A DNA stretch of 22,438 nucleotides from Actinomycetes bacterium. Lineage in GTDB: Bacteria; Actinomycetota; Acidimicrobiia; Acidimicrobiales; JAKAOS01. Under the pieces are notes generated by a model. That model was not told the origin of the DNA. It searched no databases and worked only from the letters and a program-made list of their open reading frames with translations. This document shows, in pieces, positions 16,091 to 22,438 of the stretch. The translations under genes were made by a program, and so were the position numbers. The stretch spans positions 1 to 22,438 of the forward strand of contig JAJYGW010000399.1 of assembly GCA_021790615.1 (NCBI GenBank), given 5' to 3'. Within the stretch, counting starts at the first letter, position 1. Each line of letters begins with the position of its first letter.

Positions 16091-16654
16091 ATGAACACCA
16101 CCACGGCACGCGAGCAGCTCCGCGACGTCGTGCTGGCGAGGGGCTACGAGCGGCGCGAGCAGGCGTTCGCCCTGTCGTCGGGTGGTACGAGCCACGACTA
16201 CGTCGACCTCCGGCGCGCTGTCGGCAGGGGACCGGACCTCGAGCTCGCCGCCCGTTCGGTCGCGGCGTCCCTGGCTGCAGCGGGCATCGAGTTCGACGCC
16301 ATCGGCGGCATGACCATGGGAGCCGACCCGGTTGCCCACGCCGTCGCCATGCTCACCGGTAGCTCCTGGTACTCCGTGCGCAAGGCGGAGAAGGAGCACG
16401 GGACAGGCCGGCGGATCGAGGGCGTGGAGGTGGCCGCTGGCACGAAGGCGGTGGTGTTCGAGGACACGGTGTCGACCGGGCGGTCGCTGCTCGAGGCGCT
16501 CTGTGTCGTCGAGTCGACGGGTGCCCGGGTGGTCGCCCTCTGCACGATGCTCGATCGCGGCGAGGGACTGGCGGCGAAGCTCGAGGAGCGCGGGATCGAC
16601 GTCCCGTTCGTGCGGGTGCTCACCTACCGCGACCTCGGCATAGAACCCTTGTAA
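16091..16654 (+). CDS. pyrE: Orotate phosphoribosyltransferase
   Basis: 187 aa cytoplasmic enzyme of de novo pyrimidine synthesis, joining orotate and PRPP to make orotidine monophosphate. Diagnostic features are the flexible-loop block SVRKAEKEHGTG (95-106; Arg97, Lys98) and the PRPP-binding loop VVFEDTVSTGRS (121-132). The orotate-contact region around residue 30-40 (SSGGTSHDYVDLR) is also seen. Length is typical for a short-form bacterial PyrE. No other pyr genes are in the window. The 18-base gap to the next gene suggests co-transcription with the protease. Confidence 0.95.
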   Translation: MNTTTAREQLRDVVLARGYERREQAFALSSGGTSHDYVDLRRAVGRGPDLELAARSVAASLAAAGIEFDAIGGMTMGADPVAHAVAMLTGSSWYSVRKAEKEHGTGRRIEGVEVAAGTKAVVFEDTVSTGRSLLEALCVVESTGARVVALCTMLDRGEGLAAKLEERGIDVPFVRVLTYRDLGIEPL

Positions 16655-16672
16655 CTGAGGGAGCCCTGGCCG

Positions 16673-17860
16673 GTGGATCTGCTCGACTGGATCATCATCC
16701 TGCTCGTGGTCGCGGCCGCGATCCACGGGCTGCGACTCGGCGCCGCCGTCCAGATCCTGTCGTTCGCCGGCGCCATCGTCGGGCTCGTGATCGGCGTCGT
16801 GCTCGTCTCAGCGATCGCGCCGCACCTCCATACGAACTTCACGAAGACGTTCGTGTCGCTCCTCCTCCTGCTGCTCCCGTGCGGGATCTTCGGAGGCGTC
16901 GGAAGGCAGCTCGGTGCCAGATTGTGGGGCAAGATCCGCGGCCACGCCATCGCCCACCTCGACGCCGCCGCCGGAGCCGCCATCGCCATGGCGGGCACGC
17001 TCGTCTTCGTCTGGATCCTGGCGTCGGTGATGGTCAACTCGCCCGTCCCCACGATCTCGAGCCAGATCGAGAACTCCTCCATCATCGAGGGCGTCGCGAA
17101 CGTCATGCCACCGATCCCGCAGGAGCTGTCCTCGATCGAGCGGCTGCTCTCAGCCGACGGGTTCCCGCTCGTGCTCACACAGATCGGGCCCGTGACGCCG
17201 GTGAAGCTTCCTCCCCAGGCGACGGTGCGTGCAGCAGTCGAGAAGGTCGGCATGTCCACGGTGCAGGTCACGGCCTTTGGTTGCGGTGCGGGACTGCTCG
17301 TCGAGAAGGGGTCGGGCTTCGTGGTGGCACCCGGCCTCGTCGTGACGAACGCGCACGTCGTCGCCGGCTCGAACCGGGTGGTCGTCTCCGACGAGGCGGG
17401 ATACCACAACGCCTACCCCGTCCTCTTCGACCCGAAGTACGACATCGCAGTGCTGCGGGTGAGCCAGCTGTCCGACCCTCCGCTGCACCTCGACCCGACG
17501 TACGTGAACCGCGGGGTCGACGCCGTCGTGCTCGGATACCCGCTCGGCCGGCCGAGCCTGAACGCGCAGCCGGCGGGCGTGCTGACGCGCATCGATGCCA
17601 CCGGTTACGACATCTACGGGAACCAGCTGACCACGCGGTGGATGTACGAGATCCAGTCCCTCGTCAGGCAGGGGAACTCGGGTGGGCCGCTCGTCGAGCC
17701 GAACGGCACCGTGATCGGCGTGGTCTTCTCGCGCCAGTCCGACAACGACCACATCGGTTACGCACTCGCGTCACCCGGTGTGCTGAGTCGCGTCGTCCAG
17801 GCGGAGCACGAGCCGATCGGCCATCACGCCGGGACGCAGAGCTGCCTGTCGAATGGCTGA
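16673..17860 (+). CDS. marP: MarP-like membrane-anchored serine protease (CvpA domain plus trypsin-like domain)
   Basis: 395 aa. Four hydrophobic segments in the N-terminal CvpA-like region (about 5-20, 25-48, 60-75, 98-120) anchor a periplasmic/extracytoplasmic chymotrypsin-fold protease. The catalytic triad is intact: His228 in TNAHVVAG, Asp257 in YDIAVLRV and Ser336 in QGNSGGPL. Cys204 and Cys391 are placed as in Mycobacterium tuberculosis MarP (Rv3671c), where the equivalent pair forms a disulfide that governs activity; that protein is needed for survival at acid pH. GTG at 16673 has GAGGGAG 8 bases upstream. The same role in envelope stress is inferred, not shown. Confidence 0.93.
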   Translation: MDLLDWIIILLVVAAAIHGLRLGAAVQILSFAGAIVGLVIGVVLVSAIAPHLHTNFTKTFVSLLLLLLPCGIFGGVGRQLGARLWGKIRGHAIAHLDAAAGAAIAMAGTLVFVWILASVMVNSPVPTISSQIENSSIIEGVANVMPPIPQELSSIERLLSADGFPLVLTQIGPVTPVKLPPQATVRAAVEKVGMSTVQVTAFGCGAGLLVEKGSGFVVAPGLVVTNAHVVAGSNRVVVSDEAGYHNAYPVLFDPKYDIAVLRVSQLSDPPLHLDPTYVNRGVDAVVLGYPLGRPSLNAQPAGVLTRIDATGYDIYGNQLTTRWMYEIQSLVRQGNSGGPLVEPNGTVIGVVFSRQSDNDHIGYALASPGVLSRVVQAEHEPIGHHAGTQSCLSNG

Positions 17861-17881
17861 AGCGTCGGACATGATGTCCCC

Positions 17882-19789
17882 GTGAGCCTACGGATCGAGG
17901 ACTACGGGATCATCGGTGACACCCAGACCTGCGCGCTCGTCGGGCGGGATGGATCCATCGACTGGTGCTGCCTGCCGCGCTTCGACTCGGCGGCGCTCTT
18001 CGCGTCGCTGCTCGGCGACGAGCGGCACGGGTACTGGCGGATCGCACCGGTCGCCAGCCCGAAGCCCGGCACCGGGCCGCCGTTGCTGGCGACGAGGCGT
18101 CAGTACCGGGGGGACTCGCTCGTGCTCGAGTCGACCTGGGAGCTCCCGGAGGGGACGGTGCGCCTCACCGACTGCATGCCGGTGAGGGAGGACCATCCCG
18201 AGATCGTCCGGATGGTCGAGTGCCTGTCGGGCGAGGTTCAGATGCGCACGGATCTCGTCATCCGCTTCGAGTACGGCACGGCCATCCCGTGGGTCCGGCA
18301 CCTCGACGGCGTTCTCTCGGCGATCGCCGGCCCGGACGGGGTCGCGCTCTGGACGCCGGTGCACACCCACGGCGAGGACATGTCGACGGTGGCGACCTTC
18401 ACCATCCGGGAAGGTCAGCGCGTCCCCTTCAGCCTCACGTACTTCCAATCGAACGCGCAGATGCCGCGGCCGATCGACGCGGTCTACGCGATCGAGCACA
18501 CGGCGGCCTACTGGGACGCCTGGGCCGCCATGGACCACATCGACCTGACGGAGTGGAAGGACGCCGTCCTGCGCTCACTCATCACGCTGAAAGCGCTCAC
18601 GTACGCGCCGACGGGCGGGATCATCGCCGCCGCCACGACGTCCCTGCCGGAGAGCCTCGGCGGGAGCCGGAACTGGGACTACCGGTACTCCTGGCTGCGC
18701 GACGCCACGCTGACCCTGTCGGCGCTGATGGTCGCGGGCTACAGCGACGAGGCCCAGGCCTGGCGGGACTGGCTGCTCCGTGCGGTCGCGGGCGAGCCGT
18801 CGAAGCTCCAGATCATGTACGGCCCGGCCGGTGAGCGGACCCTGCTCGAGCGCGAGCTCGACTGGCTCCCGGGGTACGAGAGGTCCACTCCTGTGCGCGT
18901 CGGCAACGCGGCGGCTGGGCAGTTCCAGCTCGACGTGTACGGCGAGGTGATGGCCGCGCTCCACGAAGGGCGCCGGCTCGATCTCGAGAGCAATGGTCCT
19001 GCCTGGGAACTCGAGCTCGCGATCATGGACTTCCTCGAAGGGGCCTGGAAGGAGCCCGACGACGGCATCTGGGAGGTTCGGGGTCCCCGCCGCCACTTCA
19101 CGCACTCGAAGGTGATGGCGTGGCAGGCAGTCGACAGCGTCGTGAAGGACGTCGAGGAGTTCGACCTCGTGGGGCCGATCGACCGCTGGCGGTCGCTGCG
19201 GGACGACATCCATCGGGAGGTGTGCGAGAAAGGGTACGACGCCGACCGCAAGACGTTCACCCAGTACTACGGCTCGAAGGAGCTCGACGCCAGCACGCTC
19301 ATGATCCCTCTCGTCGGGTTCCTCCCCCCGAACGACGAGCGGGTCGTGGGCACGGTCGACGCCATACAGCGTGAGCTCACCCACGACGGCTTCGTGCTCC
19401 GCTACGACTCGAGCAAGTCCGAGCACGTCGACGGCCTCACCGGGCGGGAGGGCGCATTCCTCGCCTGCTCGTTCTGGATGGCCGACGACCTCCATCTCAT
19501 CGGGAGGCACAAGGAGGCGGTCGAGCTCTTCGAGCGCCTCCTCTCCCTGAGGAACGACCTCGGGCTCCTCTCCGAGGAGTACGACCCCGTGACAGATCGC
19601 CAGGTCGGCAACTTCCCGCAGGCCTTCAGCCACGTCTCGCTCGTCAACACGGCCGCCGGGCTCTCGGGCGCCGGCATGGTGCACCCGGTGAGCCACGCGG
19701 CTCGGATCGCGGGCGTGAGGCCGGAGCGGCACCAGTTGCCGCGCCGTTCCTACCCGCACCGCCTCCTGCGCAAGGCCATGCACCACTGA
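17882..19789 (+). CDS. Glycoside hydrolase family 15 (glucoamylase/trehalase)
   Basis: 635 aa inverting glycosidase, no signal peptide, so cytoplasmic. The opening YGIIGDTQTCALVGRDGSIDW starts the family's N-terminal beta-sandwich domain. An (alpha/alpha)6 barrel follows, with LGGSRNWDYRYSWLRDATLTLSALM (258-282) lining the substrate pocket; I give it here as LGGSRNWDYRYSW plus LRDATLTL. The predicted general acid is Glu398 (GIWEVRG) and the general base Glu565 in SEEYDP. Some actinobacterial members of this size are trehalases rather than glucan 1,4-alpha-glucosidases, so trehalose or malto-oligosaccharide is equally possible. GTG at 17882; CATGAT 6 bases upstream is a rough -10. It is followed 50 bases later by a glucose-dehydrogenase-like gene, consistent with free glucose as product. 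Confidence 0.94.
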   Translation: MSLRIEDYGIIGDTQTCALVGRDGSIDWCCLPRFDSAALFASLLGDERHGYWRIAPVASPKPGTGPPLLATRRQYRGDSLVLESTWELPEGTVRLTDCMPVREDHPEIVRMVECLSGEVQMRTDLVIRFEYGTAIPWVRHLDGVLSAIAGPDGVALWTPVHTHGEDMSTVATFTIREGQRVPFSLTYFQSNAQMPRPIDAVYAIEHTAAYWDAWAAMDHIDLTEWKDAVLRSLITLKALTYAPTGGIIAAATTSLPESLGGSRNWDYRYSWLRDATLTLSALMVAGYSDEAQAWRDWLLRAVAGEPSKLQIMYGPAGERTLLERELDWLPGYERSTPVRVGNAAAGQFQLDVYGEVMAALHEGRRLDLESNGPAWELELAIMDFLEGAWKEPDDGIWEVRGPRRHFTHSKVMAWQAVDSVVKDVEEFDLVGPIDRWRSLRDDIHREVCEKGYDADRKTFTQYYGSKELDASTLMIPLVGFLPPNDERVVGTVDAIQRELTHDGFVLRYDSSKSEHVDGLTGREGAFLACSFWMADDLHLIGRHKEAVELFERLLSLRNDLGLLSEEYDPVTDRQVGNFPQAFSHVSLVNTAAGLSGAGMVHPVSHAARIAGVRPERHQLPRRSYPHRLLRKAMHH

Positions 19790-19839
19790 CCGCGCCGCGC
19801 GTCGACGCACCATCACGCAACACTGACAAGGAGTCCACT

Positions 19840-20886
19840 GTGAAAGCCATCACCGTCGTGCCGGGCAAGGCTTCCTCGACCGCCCTCGAGAACTTGGACG
19901 AACCGGCCGCGTCCGCCGGCAGCGTGCTCGTCGAGACGATCGCCGTCGGCATCTGCGGGACCGACCTCGAGATCGTGGGGGGCGAGTACGGCTGGGCGCC
20001 GGAGGGTCACGAGCGCCTCGTCCTCGGCCACGAGTCGATCGGTCGAGTCGTCGAAGCACCGGCTGGCAGTGGTCTCGCCGCAGGTGACTTCGTCGTCGGG
20101 ATCGTGCGGCGCCCCGACCCTGTGCCCTGCTACAACTGCGCCGCCGGCGAGTGGGACTTCTGCAGGAACGGCCAGTACACCGAGCACGGCATCAAGTCCC
20201 TCGACGGCTTCATGCGCGAGCGGTACCGCGCCGAGCCGGACGCGCTCGTGAAAGTGGACCCGGATCTCGGCGAGCTCGCGGTGCTGCTCGAGCCGACGAG
20301 CGTGGTCGCGAAGGCCTGGGAACAGGCGGAGCTGGTCGGGCGCCGGGCGACCTGGCACCCGAAGACGGCGGTGATCACCGGGGCCGGCCCGATCGGGTTG
20401 CTGGCGGCGCTCATCGGTGTGCAGAAGGACCTCGACGTCCACGTGTTCGACCAGATGACCGAGGGCCTGAAGCCGGACCTCGTGCATGAGGTCGGAGCCA
20501 CCTACCACACCGGGCCGATCGAGCAGTCCGTCGATGACCCGGACATGATCCTCGAGTGCACCGGGGTGCCGGCCCTCGTCTTCGACGCGATCGAGCACAT
20601 CGGAACGGGAGGTGTCGTCTGCCTGACCGGTGTCTCGCCGACGGGCCGCAACCTCGCCATCGATGCGGGGCTCGTGAACCGGTCCATGGTGCTCGCGAAC
20701 GAGGGCGTGGTCGGCTCCGTGAACGCGAACCGCCGCCATTACCAGGCGGCAGCCGACGCCCTCGCCGCCGCCTCGGCGGACTGGCTCGGCAAGCTGATCA
20801 CACGGAAGGTCCCGATCGACGACTTCCAGCAGGCCTTCGAGCGCAGGCCCGACGACGTGAAGGTCGTGCTGCAGGTGTCCGGGTGA
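19840..20886 (+). CDS. Zinc-dependent glucose 1-dehydrogenase-like enzyme (medium-chain dehydrogenase family)
   Basis: 348 aa, cytoplasmic. Oxidises beta-D-glucose (or a related aldose) to the lactone with NAD(P). Catalytic zinc ligands Cys39 (GICGTD) and His64-Glu65 (GHES) are present. A Cys97-Cys100-Cys108 cluster (CYNC...C) fits a structural zinc but is one Cys short of the usual four. The nucleotide-binding loop GAGPIGLLAAL is in the middle, and EPTSVVAKAWEQ is a block shared with archaeal and haloarchaeal glucose dehydrogenases. GTG at 19840 has AAGGAG about 6 bases upstream. Substrate specificity is by family resemblance, supported by the GH15 gene upstream. The MBL gene starts 10 bases downstream, one operon. 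Confidence 0.9.
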   Translation: MKAITVVPGKASSTALENLDEPAASAGSVLVETIAVGICGTDLEIVGGEYGWAPEGHERLVLGHESIGRVVEAPAGSGLAAGDFVVGIVRRPDPVPCYNCAAGEWDFCRNGQYTEHGIKSLDGFMRERYRAEPDALVKVDPDLGELAVLLEPTSVVAKAWEQAELVGRRATWHPKTAVITGAGPIGLLAALIGVQKDLDVHVFDQMTEGLKPDLVHEVGATYHTGPIEQSVDDPDMILECTGVPALVFDAIEHIGTGGVVCLTGVSPTGRNLAIDAGLVNRSMVLANEGVVGSVNANRRHYQAAADALAAASADWLGKLITRKVPIDDFQQAFERRPDDVKVVLQVSG

Positions 20887-20896
20887 GCGCTCCACG

Positions 20897-21823
20897 ATGA
20901 CGGCCACCCGCATCGCCGACGGCGTCATCGAGATCGACACCCTCCTCGGAGGCTGGGAGCGGATGACGGCGGGGTACCTGATGGAAGGCCCCCGGCCCGT
21001 GCTCGTGGAGACCGGCAGCCAGAGCTCTGTCGAGACCCTGATCGCCGCCCTGGCCGATCTCGGCGTATCGCCGGACGACCTCGCCGGTGTGGCCGTCACC
21101 CACATCCACCTCGACCACGCCGGCGGCGTCGGCGACATCGCTCGGGCGTTCCCGAGCGCGACCGTGTACGTGCACGAGAAAGGCGCGCGCCACCTCGCGG
21201 ATCCGTCCCGGCTCGTCGACTCCGCCGCCCGCGTCTACGGCCCGTTGCTCGACTCGCTCTACGGACGCCTCGACCCGACCCCGCCCGAGCGCCTCCACGT
21301 CCTTGCCGACAAGGAGGAGATCGAGCTCGGCGGTGGACGCACGCTGCGCGCGATCGACTCGCCTGGTCACGCCAAGCACCACCTCGGCCTGCTCGACTCT
21401 GCGTCCGGCGTGCTCTTCGCGGGCGACGCCGTCGGTGTGCGTCTGCCGGACGGCGGCGTGCTCCGGCCGGCTACGCCGCCACCGGACTTCGACCTCGAGC
21501 AGGCGCTCGAATCGCTGCGCAAATTCGCAGAGCACGAGCCGTCGGGCATCGCGCTCGCCCACTACGGCCTCGTGCCGTTGCCGCCGCAGGACCTGCTCGC
21601 CGAGGCGGCAGGCACGCTGAGCGCCTGGGCAGAGGTCGCGACGAAGGCATGGCGTGAGGGGACGGACATCGCAGGGGCGCTGGGCGAGCGTTTCTCGGGG
21701 GATGTCGCCGGGATCGCGCCCGAGCACCGCGAAAAGCTCGAAACGCTCAACGGCATCCACTCGAACGCCGCCGGCCTCAAGCGCTGGCTGGAGCAGAAGG
21801 CCACGACAGCACCTTCCGCCTGA
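20897..21823 (+). CDS. MBL-fold metallo-hydrolase
   Basis: 308 aa, no signal peptide. The metal-binding motif THIHLDH (His69, His71, Asp73, His74), His158 in SPGHAKHH, Asp177 in FAGDAVG and a later His (around 222, ALAHYG) give a complete binuclear site. Glu39 replaces the usual Asp in the V(D/E)TG turn. MBL hydrolases act on lactones, esters, thioesters and phosphodiesters, so the substrate is not set by sequence. Because it directly follows a glucose-dehydrogenase-like gene whose product is a lactone, a lactonase role is a reasonable guess, nothing more. It ends 9 bases before the convergent kinase gene, leaving no room for a separate terminator. Confidence 0.9.
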   Translation: MTATRIADGVIEIDTLLGGWERMTAGYLMEGPRPVLVETGSQSSVETLIAALADLGVSPDDLAGVAVTHIHLDHAGGVGDIARAFPSATVYVHEKGARHLADPSRLVDSAARVYGPLLDSLYGRLDPTPPERLHVLADKEEIELGGGRTLRAIDSPGHAKHHLGLLDSASGVLFAGDAVGVRLPDGGVLRPATPPPDFDLEQALESLRKFAEHEPSGIALAHYGLVPLPPQDLLAEAAGTLSAWAEVATKAWREGTDIAGALGERFSGDVAGIAPEHREKLETLNGIHSNAAGLKRWLEQKATTAPSA

Positions 21824-21832
21824 GGTTGCGGC

Positions 21833-22438
21833 CTACGCCTGCGTACCCTTTCGGCCGTTGAGCCTGGCGAACATCGACCTCTGCGCCTTGTAGAGCTTGG
21901 GGAGCTCTGCGTAGAGCTGGTCGTACACCGCCCGGTTCGCCGGGTCGGGCCGGAACACCCGTTCCACCCCCACGAGCTCCGACACCTCCTCCGCCCGGAC
22001 CACCCCGAGCGCCATCCCGGCGAAGACCGCCGCACCGCGAAGGTTCGCGTGCAGCGGGAGTCCGACCCTCTCGATCGTGCGGTCCATGACATCCGCGTGC
22101 ACCTGGCACCACAGGTCCGACTGGGCGCCCCCGCCGATGATCCGCAGCGGGTCGAGGCGCCTGCCGGCGAAGGACTCGACGGCCTCGTGGAGCCAGCGGT
22201 CGTTGTACGCCACGCCCTCGAGGACCGAGCGTGCGAGGTCCGCTCGCGTCGCGTTGATGGACACGTTGTGGAAGCCGCCACGTGCCCGGCGGTCATCGAC
22301 CGGCGAGCGCTCGCCGTTCAACCACGGCGTGAACACCACCCTGCCCGAGCCGGGGGTGGCCCCCGCTGCGACCTCGAGCACCTCCTCGTAGGCAGCTCCC
22401 GGGAAGACGCGGTCGCGGAGCCACTGCAGGCAGAGGCC
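21833..22438 (-). CDS. FGGY-family carbohydrate kinase, C-terminal part (cut by right edge)
   Basis: The frame is open through base 22438, so the start lies outside the window; 201 C-terminal residues are visible. GERSPVDDRRARGGFHNVS is the conserved block near the ATP site of FGGY kinases, and LRIIGGGAQSDLWCQVHADV carries the GGGAxSxxW motif of the second FGGY domain. Only the ATP-binding domain is seen, so the sugar (xylulose, gluconate, glycerol or other) cannot be called. It is transcribed toward the glucose-dehydrogenase/MBL genes. A gluconate kinase would complete a route to 6-phosphogluconate, but that is speculation from position. Confidence 0.93.
   Translation of the reverse strand, partial: GLCLQWLRDRVFPGAAYEEVLEVAAGATPGSGRVVFTPWLNGERSPVDDRRARGGFHNVSINATRADLARSVLEGVAYNDRWLHEAVESFAGRRLDPLRIIGGGAQSDLWCQVHADVMDRTIERVGLPLHANLRGAAVFAGMALGVVRAEEVSELVGVERVFRPDPANRAVYDQLYAELPKLYKAQRSMFARLNGRKGTQA

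Overview
This 22.4 kb window comes from a high-GC actinobacterium. The evidence is a strong G/C third-position bias, frequent GTG starts, several genes with an extended -10 motif right at the start codon (leaderless style), a predicted F420-dependent oxidoreductase, a MarP-type membrane serine protease and the clustered lysC-asd pair. Gene content would fit an uncultured Acidimicrobiia-like lineage, but that placement is inference. I see no rRNA, tRNA, CRISPR array, IS element or integrase.

Layout. (1) 1-5027, minus strand: a peptide/nickel-type ABC importer operon in transcription order: lipoprotein solute-binding protein, large intergenic hairpin, two permeases, ATPase. The ATPase runs off the left edge. 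(2) 5260-7777, plus strand: a compact three-gene cassette of a beta-class DNA methyltransferase and two unrecognised proteins, one with features suggesting a degenerate nuclease fold. This is the best candidate here for an undescribed system (restriction-modification-like or otherwise). (3) 7838-9191: a patatin-like lipase, then the scar of an amino-acid permease that keeps promoter, ribosome binding site and N-terminus but has lost its membrane core. (4) 9264-12411, minus strand: lysC-asd-F420 oxidoreductase operon, the first two catalysing the initial and second steps of the aspartate pathway. lysC contains a well-placed internal start for a separate regulatory (beta) subunit. (5) 12512-13975, plus strand: two tandem cyclophilin-type proteins, the first membrane-anchored with a degenerate active site, the second soluble and canonical. 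(6) 13987-15987, minus strand: VIT1-like transporter, SixA-like phosphatase and S51 peptidase, tightly packed. (7) 16091-17860, plus strand: pyrE and a MarP-like protease. (8) 17882-21823, plus strand: GH15 glucosidase/trehalase, glucose-1-dehydrogenase-like enzyme and an MBL-fold hydrolase, facing a partial FGGY sugar kinase (minus strand, cut by the right edge).

How the genes may work together: region 8 reads as a possible route from an alpha-glucoside to free glucose, then gluconolactone/gluconate, with the convergent kinase a possible phosphorylating step. The MBL and kinase assignments in that route are inferred from neighbourhood only. The rest is core metabolism and envelope functions, with the methyltransferase cassette and permease scar forming the only accessory-looking stretch.
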